DNA from: Bacillota bacterium
GTDB taxonomy: Bacteria; Sysuimicrobiota; Sysuimicrobiia; Sysuimicrobiales; Segetimicrobiaceae
Reading direction: 5' to 3'
DNA length: 64,000 bases
NCBI GenBank assembly: GCA_021324295.1
Contig: JAJPJJ010000126.1
Location: 62,001 to 126,000, forward strand
The position numbers were made by a program, and so were the translations under genes. This document shows, piece by piece, positions 8,280 to 17,444 of the stretch. Each line of letters starts with the position of its first letter. Positions within the stretch are counted from its first letter, which is position 1. The notes beneath the pieces were generated by a model. That model made no database searches. It saw nothing but the letters and a program-made list of their open reading frames with translations, and was not told where the DNA came from.

Positions 8280-9188
8280 CTACCGCTCGATGAACAGCGG
8301 GTTCGTCCAGGCGCGCTCCCCGGACGGCCCGATCACCTCGAGGCGGAGATACCGCTCCTGGCCGCGCAACGTGTGGGCGGCCTCGCGGAGCGGCACGCCG
8401 TCCGCCACCGCGCGGCGGCCCCAGCGGTGGTCGGAGATGAAGCGGATCTCCTGCGCGCCCGGCGGCGCCACCCGGACCGTCGCCGTCTCGCCGTCGAAGG
8501 CGACGTCCTCCAGCACCGCGCCGCTCGAGGCGTAGAACGCGCCCGCCGCCAGGCCGCGGGCCACGGCCTCCGGCGTGAGCGACTCCGCGCGCAGCAGCGT
8601 CCAGGCCCGGCCGTAGTCCGCCATCCGCCAGTGCGCGTCGTCGTTGGCGGCGCCCAGCAGCGGCTTGCCGCGCGCGAGGCAGTCGTCCCAGTGCACCCCG
8701 CTGTGCCCCTTGCCGACGTCGACCTCGGTGTTCGCGTTGTAGACCTCGATCCCCGCGATCCCCTCGAGCGGCACGAGATCGTCGAGCACGAGCCCGCTCC
8801 AGTACGGGTGCGCCACGAACACGACACCGCCGGCCCGTCGGAGGCCGTCGATGACGTCCTGGACCGGCAGCGCGTGCCGCGCCGCCGTCTCGCGCGGCAC
8901 GTCGATCATCGCGCGCAGGCCGATCCCGACGAGGTGGTACGATGTCCCCAGCCGCGTGCGGCCGACGTCCACCTCCGTCCCGGGCACGAGCACGGGGCCG
9001 CCGGCCGGCGACGCAAGGCGGGTGAGTTGGTTGTGATCCGTGATCGCCACGAAGTCATACCCCTGCTCCGCGTACCACGACACGGCCGCCTCCGGTGAGC
9101 GGCCTCCGTCGGAGTTGGTCGTGTGGCAGTGGAACACGCCGCGGTACCAGCGGCCCGGCTGGGTGAACGGGTTCAGGCATCGGCTCAC
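8280..9188 (-). CDS. PHP-domain metallohydrolase, CehA/McbA family
   Basis: Predicted metal-dependent phosphoesterase/hydrolase of the PHP superfamily, 302 residues. The metal-binding motif is WYRGVFHCHTTNSDGG (HxH), then YDFVAITDHNQ; later ligands are suggested by FVAHPYW and GAANDDAHW. A beta-rich C-terminal segment follows from about residue 240. An upstream ATG would add 30 residues, but AGGAGG sits 7 bases before the GTG at 9188, so I use that start. No signal peptide. The substrate is unknown; relatives hydrolyse aryl esters and phosphodiesters. It is a single gene on the minus strand. Confidence 0.9.
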   Translation of the reverse strand: MSRCLNPFTQPGRWYRGVFHCHTTNSDGGRSPEAAVSWYAEQGYDFVAITDHNQLTRLASPAGGPVLVPGTEVDVGRTRLGTSYHLVGIGLRAMIDVPRETAARHALPVQDVIDGLRRAGGVVFVAHPYWSGLVLDDLVPLEGIAGIEVYNANTEVDVGKGHSGVHWDDCLARGKPLLGAANDDAHWRMADYGRAWTLLRAESLTPEAVARGLAAGAFYASSGAVLEDVAFDGETATVRVAPPGAQEIRFISDHRWGRRAVADGVPLREAAHTLRGQERYLRLEVIGPSGERAWTNPLFIER

Positions 9189-9453
9189 CGGACGACCTCC
9201 TGAGTTAGCATTCCAGAGGCTCCGCGCCAGATACAGCCACGCAAGTCCCGCGAGAATGGTCGCCTGCGGCAACCGCAAGAGGCGGTCGGCCGTCCGCGAG
9301 CCACGGCGCTGTGCCGTTCCTCATGAAGCGCCGCCTCGGCGTGGTGCGACCGCCGGGCGCCTGGGGCGCCCCGCGCACGTGTAGAGCCGCTCGCTGGAGC
9401 GGGCGACGCTCAGCCGAGCGCGAAGTCTACGGGTGAAGGCGGCATAGGCAAAT

Positions 9454-9481
9454 TCTATATCTCGGACGGAATCGTTGTCTA
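9454..9481 (-). promoter_or_regulatory. Candidate sigma-70-like promoter
   Basis: On the minus strand TAGACA (9481-9476) is followed after 16 bases by TATAGA (9459-9454), inside the most AT-rich patch of this intergenic region. It would read towards the PHP gene, whose GTG is about 265 bases away, so a long leader would be needed. Weak match; experimental start mapping is absent. Confidence 0.25.
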
Positions 9482-9671
9482 CCAAGGCAACCGGGCGCGA
9501 TGGATCAGGCGCGGTTTGGGCCCTACAGCCCCGGCCAATCCCGGTTCGGGTTTGACGCCCGCGCTGAGCGGCTCTCACGCGGTTCCACGCATCGTCCAGG
9601 GCAGCGAGGCGGTGTCCCGCGGCCACCCGTGTGAGCCTATTTGAATGCTCCGCGCGGCCGCCGGATCCGAC

Positions 9672-9696
9672 CCGGCGGAGCGCTGCTCCGGGCCGG
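9672..9696 (-). terminator. Candidate terminator hairpin after glpK
   Basis: CGGAGC (9676-9681), loop GCT, GCTCCG (9685-9690), with flanking CCGG/CCGG (9672-9675 and 9693-9696) extending the stem. It begins about 17 bases beyond the glpK stop on the minus strand. There is no T-tract, so rho-independent termination is uncertain. Confidence 0.4.
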
Positions 9697-9712
9697 ACAC
9701 AGTGCGGGCATG

Positions 9713-11227
9713 CTAGACGATCCAGCCCCGCGCGCGCTCGACGGCGCGCTTCCACTCCGCGTACCCGGCGTCGCGCTGCGCCTCCGAGGCGCGGGGCGTA
9801 AACGTCCGATCCGCGGCCCGGTCCCGCACGACGGCACCGAGCGAGTCCCAGATCCCCTGCGCCAGCCCGGCGGCGTACGCCGCCCCGAGCGCGGTCGTCT
9901 CGCTCACGGCCGGCCGGACGACCGGGATGCCGAGCACGTCGGATTGCAGCTGCATCAGCAGGTCGTTGCGGGAGGCGCCGCCGTCCGCGCGCAACGCGCT
10001 CGGGCGGCGCCCGGCGTCGCGCGCCATCGCCTCCACGACGTCCCGCGTCTGATAGCAGATCGCCTCCAGCGTCGCCCGCACGAGGTGCGCCCGCGTGGCG
10101 TAGCGGGTGAGCCCGACGATGGTACCGCGCGCGGCCATGTCCCAGTACGGCGCAAACAACCCGGAGAACGCGGGCACGAAGTACACGCCGCCGCTGTCCG
10201 CGACCGACGCGGCCACGGCCTCGGTCTCCGCGGCGCTGCGGATGAGCCCCAGGTTGTCGCGCAGCCACTGCACCGCCGCGCCGGCGATCGCGATCGACCC
10301 TTCGAGGGCGTACGCGGTGGCCTGCGGCAGCGCGTACCCCACCGTCGCCAGCAGGCCGCTGCGACTCTCCACCGGATCCGGGCCCGTGTGCTGCAGGAGG
10401 AAGCACCCGGTGCCGTACGTGTTCTTCGCGTCGCCGGGGCTCGTGCAGGCCTGCCCCACGAGGGCCGCCTGCTGGTCCCCGAGGTCCCCGCACACGGGGA
10501 CGCCCGCGCCGAACGGTCCGTCGGGCCGGGTCTCTCCGTACCGCTCGCTGCTCAGCCGGATCTCCGGCAGACACGCGGCGGGGATGCCGAACAGCGCCAG
10601 CAGCTCCGGGTCCCACTCCCGCGCGCGGAGGTTCATCAACTGCGTGCGGGAGGCGTTCGTCGGATCGGTGACGTGCGCGCCCCCGTCCGGGCCGCCGGTG
10701 AGCCACCAGATCAGCCAGGAGTCGATCGTCCCGAAGCAGAGGTCCCCGCGCTCGGCGTGGGCCCGCGCGCCCGGCACATGCTCGAGCATCCAGGCGGCCT
10801 TCAGCGCCGAGAAGTACGTCGCGACCGGCAGCCCCGTCCGGGACCGGATGAGCGGCTGGAGGCCACGGTCGATCAGCGCCTGGCAGGCGGCGCGGGTGCG
10901 GGTGTCCTGCCAGACGATCGCACGGTAGACCGGCCGGCCGGTGCGGCGGTCCCACAGCACCGCGGTCTCGCGCTGGTTGGCGACCCCGATCGCCGCCACC
11001 CGGCGCGATGCGGACCCGGTGAGCCCGGCCCGGTCGAGGGCCTCCCGCGCCACGCGCAGGGCGGTATCCCGGATCTCCTCGGCGTCGTGCTCCACCCAGC
11101 CGGGGTGCGGGGTGAGCTGAGCGTGCTCCGCGTACGCGCTCGCGGCCACGCGGCCTGCCTCGTCGACCACCAGGCACCGGGTGCCGGTGGTGCCCTGGTC
11201 GATCGCCGCGACGTAGGGGACCGTCAA
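9713..11227 (-). CDS. glpK: Glycerol kinase
   Basis: FGGY-family kinase making sn-glycerol-3-phosphate from glycerol and ATP in the cytoplasm. It opens with [17 protein letters not shown] (phosphate loop, D10), then [48 protein letters not shown] and [10 protein letters not shown], and ends with [12 protein letters not shown], all in GlpK order. The likely start is TTG at 11227, overlapping the stop of the binding protein gene (TTGA); this gives 504 residues, the family norm. It is the last gene of the glycerol-phosphate operon. Confidence 0.96.
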   Translation of the reverse strand: MTVPYVAAIDQGTTGTRCLVVDEAGRVAASAYAEHAQLTPHPGWVEHDAEEIRDTALRVAREALDRAGLTGSASRRVAAIGVANQRETAVLWDRRTGRPVYRAIVWQDTRTRAACQALIDRGLQPLIRSRTGLPVATYFSALKAAWMLEHVPGARAHAERGDLCFGTIDSWLIWWLTGGPDGGAHVTDPTNASRTQLMNLRAREWDPELLALFGIPAACLPEIRLSSERYGETRPDGPFGAGVPVCGDLGDQQAALVGQACTSPGDAKNTYGTGCFLLQHTGPDPVESRSGLLATVGYALPQATAYALEGSIAIAGAAVQWLRDNLGLIRSAAETEAVAASVADSGGVYFVPAFSGLFAPYWDMAARGTIVGLTRYATRAHLVRATLEAICYQTRDVVEAMARDAGRRPSALRADGGASRNDLLMQLQSDVLGIPVVRPAVSETTALGAAYAAGLAQGIWDSLGAVVRDRAADRTFTPRASEAQRDAGYAEWKRAVERARGWIV

Positions 11228-12576
11228 GACACTCCCATCGTCCGGTTGTAGACCGCGATCGCCTGGTTGATGTCGCGCGCCGCGTCGTCGAGGGCCTGCT
11301 TGGGCGTCTTGCGGCCGAGGACGGTCGCCTCGATCGCCTCCTCGACCTTCTGGCGCGCCTCCGGGAAGACGCCGAGGAGGGCGCCCTGCGTCGCCCGGTT
11401 GATCGGGCTGCTGCGCAGCTCGCTGATCGCCGTCAGGAACTGCGGGCTCTTGGCCAGCGTCTCCCGGGCCACGGGCTCGCGGTACGCGTCCTTCCGGATC
11501 GGGAAGTATCCGGTCCCGACGTACCAGGCGGCCTGCTGCGCCGGGGCGGTGATGAACTTCGCGAACTCCCACGCCGCCTGCTGCTCGGCCGGCGGGCGGC
11601 CCTTGAGGATCCACACCGACGCGCCGCCGACGATGCTGCCGCCGTTGGCGGCCGCCGGCGGCTTGGGGAAGTACCCGGTCCCGACCGCGAACTTGCCGCC
11701 GGCGCCCCGCAGGAGGCTCGCGAGCACGGCGGTGGAGTCCGCGGTCATCGCGGTCTGGCCCGCGGCGAACGCACGCTGGCTCGCCGCGGTGGCCCGGCCC
11801 GGGTTCGTCGCGACGCCCGCCTTGACCATCCGCGCCCACCACTCGAGGATCCGCACCCCGGCCTCCTCCTCGTGGAAGACGACCGCGGTCGCCGGGGCGT
11901 CGCGGCCGTTCCCGTGGTTCGCGTACAACGCGCCCTGGCGCGCCAGGAGCTGCTCGAAGAACCACCCGTAGATCGCGAGCGCGATGCCGGACCGGGTGAC
12001 GCCGCTTTGGGTGAGGCGCGTGGCGTACTCTTCGATCTCCTCGAAGGTACGCGGCGGCTGCTCGGGGTTGAGCCCGGCCTTCTTGAACATGTCCTTGTTG
12101 TAGTACAGGATCGCCGTCGAGGTATTGAACGGCATCGAGTAGAGCCGGCCGCCCACCCGGTAGTACGCGAGGATGTTGGGCTCGAGCACGCCGAGGTCGA
12201 ACTTGTCCCGGTCGATGAACTCCTGCACCGGGACGACGCCCTTGCTGTCGATCATGAAGCGCGTGCCGATGTCGTACACCTGGGCGATCGCCGGGACCGC
12301 GGAGGACTGGATCGAGGCCCGCAGCTTGTTGATCGCGTCGTCGTAGGACCCCTGGTACTGGGCCTCGACGCGGATATCCGACCGGGAGGCGTTGAACCGG
12401 TTCACGAACGCCCGCACGACGGTCTCGCCGAGATTGCCGCCCATCGAGTGCCAGAACACGATGCGGGTCGCGGCCTGCGCCCGGACCCGCGCGGGAGCGA
12501 GCCCGGCCGCGACGGCCCCGCCCGCGACCGCCCCGGCCCTCTTGAGAAGCTCACGCCTCGTCACACGCGCGCGCAT
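11224..12576 (-). CDS. ugpB: ABC transporter substrate-binding protein, UgpB-like
   Basis: Family 1 extracytoplasmic binding protein of 450 residues. The N-terminus [17 protein letters not shown] has a twin-arginine-like motif before a hydrophobic stretch and an A-rich cleavage region ending near VRAQA, suggesting Tat export. The mature part starts [10 protein letters not shown], very like UgpB, and [20 protein letters not shown] is a family core motif. The ATG at 12576 has GAGGAGGG about 6 bases upstream. With GDPD and glycerol kinase next door the ligand is probably glycerol-3-phosphate or a glycerophosphodiester. Confidence 0.92.
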   Translation of the reverse strand: MRARVTRRELLKRAGAVAGGAVAAGLAPARVRAQAATRIVFWHSMGGNLGETVVRAFVNRFNASRSDIRVEAQYQGSYDDAINKLRASIQSSAVPAIAQVYDIGTRFMIDSKGVVPVQEFIDRDKFDLGVLEPNILAYYRVGGRLYSMPFNTSTAILYYNKDMFKKAGLNPEQPPRTFEEIEEYATRLTQSGVTRSGIALAIYGWFFEQLLARQGALYANHGNGRDAPATAVVFHEEEAGVRILEWWARMVKAGVATNPGRATAASQRAFAAGQTAMTADSTAVLASLLRGAGGKFAVGTGYFPKPPAAANGGSIVGGASVWILKGRPPAEQQAAWEFAKFITAPAQQAAWYVGTGYFPIRKDAYREPVARETLAKSPQFLTAISELRSSPINRATQGALLGVFPEARQKVEEAIEATVLGRKTPKQALDDAARDINQAIAVYNRTMGVS

Positions 12577-12600
12577 GCACCACCCTCCTCGACCACGGAT

Positions 12601-12622
12601 CGCCGCCGGGCCCCCGGCGGCG
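12601..12622 (-). terminator. Stem-loop between permease and binding protein genes
   Basis: A perfect 10-bp inverted repeat (CGCCGCCGGG, 12601-12610, and CCCGGCGGCG, 12613-12622) separated by two bases lies in the 113-base gap between the UgpE-like permease and the UgpB-like gene. Such hairpins between transporter genes often protect or partially terminate mRNA so that the binding protein is made at a different level. No T-tract is present. Confidence 0.45.
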
Positions 12623-12689
12623 CACGGCCGACGCCGTCTACCGGCCCGGCCACTTCTCCCCCACCCCAGGGCGCCCCTGCTCCGCGCGG

Positions 12690-13553
12690 TCATCCCTTGA
12701 CCGCCCCCGCGGTCAGGCCGCGCACGACGTGCCGGTACCCCAGCAGGAACAGCAGCACCGTGGGCAGCACGATGAGGATCACCCCGGCCATCACCAGCCC
12801 CCAGGACACCGCCTCCTGCGCCTGCAGCAGCGCGAGGCCGATCTGGACGGTCCGCATCTCCGTCGAGTTGACCACGAGCAGGGGCCACAGATACTGGTTC
12901 CAGGTCGCGAGGAACGCGTAGATCCCGAGCGTCGCCAGCGCCGGCCGGGCGAGCGGGATCACGATCGTCCAGAGGAACCGCCGCCGGGAGCAGCCGTCGA
13001 TCACCGCGGCGTCCGCGAGCTCCCGCGGAATCGTGAGGAAGAACTGCCGCAGGAGAAACGTCCCGAACCCGGTCGCGAGGAACGGCGCGATCAGCGCGGG
13101 GTAGGTGTTCAGCCAGCCCAGCGCCTTGATCGTGAGGTAGTTGGGGATCAGCGTGACCTCCCCGGGGATCATCAGGGTCGCGAGGAAGAGGAAGAAGAGC
13201 GCCTGCCGGCCGGGGAACTGGATGAACGCGAAGGCGAACGCCGCGAGCGACGCCGTGACGAGCTGGCCCAGGGTCACCGCGCCGGATTGGATGAACGAGT
13301 TGAGGAGGAAGCGCGCGAGCGGGGCCTGCTGGAGCGCCGCCACGTAGTTGCCGAGGTCGATCGTGTGCGGCCACAGCGAGGGCGGATATTGGTTGACCTC
13401 GACGTCCGTCTTCAGGCTGGTCGAGAGGGCAAACAGCAGGGGGAAGAGCACGACGAGGGCGATCGCCACCATCGCCAGGTCGAGCCCGGCGCGGCCCGCG
13501 GCGCGCCGGAGCGCGGGAGCGCGCGGCAGCCGGCCGGCGATGGGCCGGGTCAC
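12690..13553 (-). CDS. ugpE: ABC transporter permease, UgpE/MalG type
   Basis: Six-helix inner-membrane permease of the carbohydrate importer class, 287 residues. The EAA loop ELADAAVIDGCSRRRFLWTIVIPLARPAL is divided here into the core ADAAVIDGCS and the following helix start; ATWNQYLWPLLV is typical of MalG/UgpE members. The GTG at 13553 overlaps the stop of the partner permease (GTGA). It forms the channel with the UgpA-like protein; no UgpC-type ATPase is in the operon. Confidence 0.93.
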   Translation of the reverse strand: MTRPIAGRLPRAPALRRAAGRAGLDLAMVAIALVVLFPLLFALSTSLKTDVEVNQYPPSLWPHTIDLGNYVAALQQAPLARFLLNSFIQSGAVTLGQLVTASLAAFAFAFIQFPGRQALFFLFLATLMIPGEVTLIPNYLTIKALGWLNTYPALIAPFLATGFGTFLLRQFFLTIPRELADAAVIDGCSRRRFLWTIVIPLARPALATLGIYAFLATWNQYLWPLLVVNSTEMRTVQIGLALLQAQEAVSWGLVMAGVILIVLPTVLLFLLGYRHVVRGLTAGAVKG

Positions 13554-14485
13554 TGGTAGGTCACCCACCGCTCGAACACCGCGAACTGCAGCCCCGTCAG
13601 GACGAGCACCAGGACGAACAGGATCATCGCCTGCGCCGCCGCGAGGCCGAACCGGAAGTTGAAGAAGGCGTTGCGGTAGATCGAGTACACGATCACGTTC
13701 GTGGAGTCCAGCGGGCCGCCCTGGGTCAGGATGTGGATCTGGCCGAAGGACTGCACGACGCCGATCGTCGAGACGACCCCGACGAAGAACAGCGCCGGCG
13801 AGATCGCCGGGACGACCACGCTCCGGAACACGCCCCACTGCCCGGCGCCGTCGATGCGGGCGGCCTCCACGAGCTCGTCCGGCACGCCCTGCAGCGCGGC
13901 GAGCAGCACCACCACGTTGAACCCGAGGTCCTTCCAGACGGTCGTGGCGGCCACCGCGGGGAGTGCCCAGCGGGGATCGGTGAGCCAGCCCACCTTGGGC
14001 AGGTGGACGAGCGTGAGCAGGTAGTCGAGGATCCCGACGTTGGGGTCGAGGAGCCAGTGCCAGATCAGCGCGGCCGCCGCGATGCTCACCGCGATCGTGA
14101 ACGAGTACGCGGTCCGGTACACGACGATCCCCCGGATCCGCCGGTTGGCGAGGAGCGCGAGCGGCAACCCGAGCGCGATGCCGGCCGGGACCGTGTACAG
14201 GGCGAAGAGAAAGGTCACGCGCAGGCTGTTCAGGAACGCCGGCGATCCGAGGAGCTGCGCGTAGTTCCCCGCGCCGGTGAAGAGCCCAAGCCCGCCGAAC
14301 GGTGTGGTCTCGTAGAGGCTCAGCTCCAGGTTCCGCACGAGCGGGTAGAAGACAAAGACGCAGAACACGACGAGCGACGGGAGGAGGTACGCGCCGGCCT
14401 GCGCGAGCGCTCGGAGGTCGGCCTGCGCGCGCACCCGTGCCCGCGGGACGTCGCGTGCGGGTCCGACGGGGCGCCCGCCGCTCAC
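13550..14485 (-). CDS. ugpA: ABC transporter permease, UgpA/MalF type
   Basis: Partner permease, 311 residues. The first helix (AYLLPSLVVFCVFVFYPLVR) is followed by SLYETTPFGG, then about five more helices and the EAA loop ELVEAARIDGAGQWGVFRSV. GTG at 14485 overlaps the stop of the glycerophosphodiesterase gene; a GTG one codon upstream at 14488 is equally usable. Position between a glycerophosphodiesterase and the UgpB-like binding protein supports a glycerol-phosphate importer, though this permease family also carries many sugars. Confidence 0.93.
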   Translation of the reverse strand: MSGGRPVGPARDVPRARVRAQADLRALAQAGAYLLPSLVVFCVFVFYPLVRNLELSLYETTPFGGLGLFTGAGNYAQLLGSPAFLNSLRVTFLFALYTVPAGIALGLPLALLANRRIRGIVVYRTAYSFTIAVSIAAAALIWHWLLDPNVGILDYLLTLVHLPKVGWLTDPRWALPAVAATTVWKDLGFNVVVLLAALQGVPDELVEAARIDGAGQWGVFRSVVVPAISPALFFVGVVSTIGVVQSFGQIHILTQGGPLDSTNVIVYSIYRNAFFNFRFGLAAAQAMILFVLVLVLTGLQFAVFERWVTYQ

Positions 14486-15279
14486 CACCCGAGCAGACGC
14501 CCGAGGAGCCGGGTGTCGTTGGACGTGATCCCGTCCACGCCGCGCGCCAGGCACCGGCGGGCCGTCGCCTCGTCGTCGACCGTCCAGACGAAGAGGCCCA
14601 GCCCCGCGCCGTGCGCCTGCGCCACGACGTCCTCCGTGGCGAAGCTCCACTGCACGCAGAGCGCGTCCGCACCGGCCGCCCGGGCGGCCGCCGGGCCGTC
14701 GACGAGGCGCGCCGCGTAGAGCACCCCGGTGGCGACCCGCGGGGCCAGCGCGCGCGCGGTCCGCAGGCTCAGGTGATCGAACGAGATCACGAGGACGTCC
14801 TCCTCCAGCTCGCGGCGCCGGAGGGCGTCGAGGACCTGCGCCTCGATCCCCTCGTAGAACGTGGGGCCGTTCTTGATCTCGAGCTTGAGGAGCGCCCGGC
14901 CGCGCACGAGGTCCAGCACCTCCTCGAGCGCCGGGATCCGCTCGCCGGCGAACTCCGGCCCGAACCAGCCCCCGGCGTCGAGCCGCCGGAGCTCCTCGAG
15001 GGTGTGATCGGCCACGGCGCCGTGGCCGTCGGTCGTGCGGTCGACCGTCTGATCGTGGAGCACGACGAGGTGCCCGTCCCGCGTGCGCTGGACGTCGCAC
15101 TCGATCGCCGGCGCCCCGTGCTCGAGCGCGAGGCGGAAAGACGCGAGCGTGTTCTCCGGCGCGTACCGCGACGCGCCGCGGTGCGCGATCCCCAGGACGC
15201 GCCCCCCTCCCCAGAACCGCCGCCCGCGCGGGAGCTGTCCTCCGGAGGCCGCGTCGTTGCCCATGCCTCCCTCGCTCAC
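14482..15279 (-). CDS. ugpQ: Glycerophosphodiester phosphodiesterase
   Basis: Hydrolyses glycerophosphodiesters to an alcohol and sn-glycerol-3-phosphate. Residues 31-44 read IAHRGASRYAPENT, giving the catalytic HR and the metal-binding glutamate; ECDVQRTRDG and VVLHD (E60, D62, H75) complete the active site, and LKLEIKN supplies a further metal ligand. Length 265 residues with the GTG at 15279, whose GTGA overlaps the HAD stop; an ATG at 15264 is an alternative but has its GGGAGG too close. No signal peptide, so a UgpQ-like cytoplasmic enzyme acting on imported diesters. Confidence 0.95.
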   Translation of the reverse strand: MSEGGMGNDAASGGQLPRGRRFWGGGRVLGIAHRGASRYAPENTLASFRLALEHGAPAIECDVQRTRDGHLVVLHDQTVDRTTDGHGAVADHTLEELRRLDAGGWFGPEFAGERIPALEEVLDLVRGRALLKLEIKNGPTFYEGIEAQVLDALRRRELEEDVLVISFDHLSLRTARALAPRVATGVLYAARLVDGPAAARAAGADALCVQWSFATEDVVAQAHGAGLGLFVWTVDDEATARRCLARGVDGITSNDTRLLGRLLGW

Positions 15280-16091
15280 GTACCACCCCGCCCCCCGGCG
15301 GGGAGCAGCCCGCGGATATCGTCGAGCACGAACTCCGGCTGCACGTCCGACCGCTCGAGGTCGGCACGGCGGGTGGCGCCGGTCAGCACGAGCGCCGTGT
15401 GCATCCCGGCCCCCACGCCCATCGCGATGTCGGTCTCCAGCCGGTCGCCGACCACGATCGCCCGCCCCGCGGGCACGCCCAAGCGCGCCAGCGCCGCCCG
15501 GGCCATCACGGGCGACGGCTTGCCCACGACCGCCTCGACCCGCACGCCCGTGCAGGCCTCGATCGCCGCGGTCACCGCAGCGCAGTCCGGGAGGCCCCCG
15601 CCCTGGACCGGGCAGTAGCGGTCGGGGTTGGTCGCGACGAACCGGGCGCCGCGCCGGATCGCCTCGAACGCGATCGTGAGCTTCCGGTAATCGAACCCGC
15701 GGTCGAACGCCGCCACGACGACTTCGACCTCGGACGGGTCCTCGGTGAGCACGAACCCGGCGGCGCGCAGCTCCTCGCGGAACGGCTGCTCCCCCAGCAC
15801 GAACAGGCGCCGGCCGGGGAACCGCTCCCCGAGGTAGCGCACCATCACGCCCGAGGAGTTGATGACGTCGTCGTCGGCCGTGGGAACGCCCAGCCGGGTC
15901 AGGCGGGCGGCGTATCCCGCGCGTGTCTCGAGCGGGTTGTTCGAGACGAAGACGACGCGCCGGCCCGCATCGCGGAGCGCCTGGATCGTCTCCGCGGCCC
16001 CGGGCAGCAGCCGCGCGCCCAGGTAGACCGTCCCATCCAGATCGAGGACGTACCCGCCGAAGAGCCCCGGGCGCGCAGCCGTCCGTCGCAC
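15276..16091 (-). CDS. HAD-IIA phosphatase (glycerol-3-phosphate / phosphoglycolate phosphatase type)
   Basis: HAD superfamily phosphatase of the NagD/PGP subgroup, 271 residues. Motif I is DLDGTVYLG (D17, D19), motif II VFVSNNP, the cap lies in about residues 85-180, and the late motifs are VVGKPSPVM and VVGDRLETDIAMG. GTG at 16091 is the chosen start. As the first gene of the operon with GDPD and GlpK, glycerol-3-phosphate is a plausible substrate, as known for some HAD-IIA enzymes. The divergent serine-glyoxylate aminotransferase gene makes phosphoglycolate an alternative. Sequence alone does not decide. Confidence 0.92.
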   Translation of the reverse strand: MRRTAARPGLFGGYVLDLDGTVYLGARLLPGAAETIQALRDAGRRVVFVSNNPLETRAGYAARLTRLGVPTADDDVINSSGVMVRYLGERFPGRRLFVLGEQPFREELRAAGFVLTEDPSEVEVVVAAFDRGFDYRKLTIAFEAIRRGARFVATNPDRYCPVQGGGLPDCAAVTAAIEACTGVRVEAVVGKPSPVMARAALARLGVPAGRAIVVGDRLETDIAMGVGAGMHTALVLTGATRRADLERSDVQPEFVLDDIRGLLPAGGRGGT

Positions 16092-16256
16092 CCATGTTCT
16101 TTCGATGCCGCTGCGCCCCAACCCCTCGTCCAGGACAGCCGCGCCACCGGCCCGCGCCCGTGCCCCGAGCGCGGGGCAGTCTCCGCGCGCCGGCGCACGC
16201 GCAGAGGGAAAGAGATCCTGGGCTTCGAATGGGGAGGAGCGAAGCGGAGGTCGGCG

Positions 16257-17444
16257 ATGTCGGGACGGCACTTCCTGCAGATCCCGGGCCCCACGAACGT
16301 CCCCGAGCGCATCCTGCGCGCGATGGACCGCGCGGTGATCGACCACCGCGGGCCGGAGATGCCCGCGCTCGTCGGCGAGATCGTCGCGGGGCTCAAGCGG
16401 ATCTTCCGGACGGAGCGCGGGGAGATCGTCCTCTACCCCGGCTCCGGCACGGCTGCCTGGGAGGCATCCCTCGTCAACACCCTGAGCCCTGGGGATCGGG
16501 TCCTGGCGTTCAACATCGGACACTTCAGCCACCTGTACGCCGAGTGCGCCCGCCGGCTCGGGATCGCGGTCGACGAGGTCGACCTCCCCTGGGGCGACGG
16601 GGTGCCGCCGGCGGTCGTCCGCGAGCGTCTCGCGCACGACTCCGCTCAGGCCTACAAAGCGGTGCTGGTCGTGCACAACGAGACGTCGACGGGCGTCACG
16701 TCGGATATCCGAGGGATCCGCGAGGCGATCGATGCCGCCCGGCACCCGGCGCTCCTGCTCGTGGACGTCGTCAGCGCGCTCGGCAGCGTCGACGTTCGGT
16801 TCGACGAGTGGGGGATCGACGTCGCGCTCACGGGCACCCAGAAGGGGCTCATGCTGCCCCCGGGCATGGCGATCCTGTGCGCGGGCCCGCGCGCGCTGGA
16901 GGCGGGCGCGAGGGCCACCTCGGCCCGGTACTTCTTCGACTGGGCCCCGGTGCTCGCCGAGATGCGGCGCGGGTACTTTCCGTACACGCCGGCGACGCTG
17001 TCGCTCTACGGCCTCCGCGAGGCGGTCCGGATGCTGCTGGAAGAGGGGCTCGACCGCGTCCTGGCGAGGCATCGCCGCCTGGCCGAGGGCGTGCGCCGCG
17101 CGGTGGCCGCGCTGGGCCTCGCCGTCCTCTGCCGCGATCCCCGCCTGTGCTCGCCCAGCCTGACGGCCGTGGTGGTCCCCGACGGCGCGGATGCCGACGC
17201 CGTCCTCCGGGCGGCCGAGCGGTTCCACCTCTCGCTCGGCACCGGGCTCGGCCGGCTCAAGGGCCGGGTGTTTCGCGTCGGCCACCTGGGCGCGCTGAAC
17301 GAGCTGGAGGTCCTGGCCACGATCGCCGGCGTGGAGCTGGCGTGCACGGTCGCCGGGATCCGCGTGCCGCTCGGCGCCGGGGTCGCGGCCTGCGAGCGGT
17401 TCTTCGCGGAGCAGCTCACGGTCGCCCCGACCGCAGCGCCCTAA
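16257..17444 (+). CDS. Serine-glyoxylate-type aminotransferase (class V, PLP)
   Basis: Fold-type I PLP enzyme of 395 residues, transferring the amino group from serine (or alanine) to glyoxylate to give glycine. The start has GGAGG 6 bases upstream. Family marks are FLQIPGPTNVPERIL, DHRGPEMPALV, VLYPGSGTAAWEASLVN, VVHNETSTGV, the PLP-binding aspartate in LLLVDVVSALGS (D170) and the Schiff-base lysine in TGTQKGLMLPPG (K196). It is divergent from the HAD phosphatase gene, 165 bases apart. Alanine-glyoxylate or purine-related activity in the same family cannot be excluded. Confidence 0.93.
   Translation: MSGRHFLQIPGPTNVPERILRAMDRAVIDHRGPEMPALVGEIVAGLKRIFRTERGEIVLYPGSGTAAWEASLVNTLSPGDRVLAFNIGHFSHLYAECARRLGIAVDEVDLPWGDGVPPAVVRERLAHDSAQAYKAVLVVHNETSTGVTSDIRGIREAIDAARHPALLLVDVVSALGSVDVRFDEWGIDVALTGTQKGLMLPPGMAILCAGPRALEAGARATSARYFFDWAPVLAEMRRGYFPYTPATLSLYGLREAVRMLLEEGLDRVLARHRRLAEGVRRAVAALGLAVLCRDPRLCSPSLTAVVVPDGADADAVLRAAERFHLSLGTGLGRLKGRVFRVGHLGALNELEVLATIAGVELACTVAGIRVPLGAGVAACERFFAEQLTVAPTAAP

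Larger units (their letters stand above)
9189..9712. other. Intergenic region, 524 bases
   Basis: Lies between glpK and the PHP gene, both on the minus strand, so it must hold the glpK 3' end and the PHP promoter. I see no convincing gene. A frame in the middle part is open on the minus strand but has no start with a ribosome binding site. The block 9440-9490 is distinctly richer in A+T than its surroundings. Two hairpins are visible (9387-9402 and 9672-9696). Confidence 0.6.

Noticed and set aside
9321..11177. 618-codon minus-strand frame overlapping glpK
   Set aside because: Out of frame with the glycerol kinase motifs. Its C-terminal piece in 9321-9490 has ordinary-looking residues but no start or ribosome binding site, so at most a remnant.
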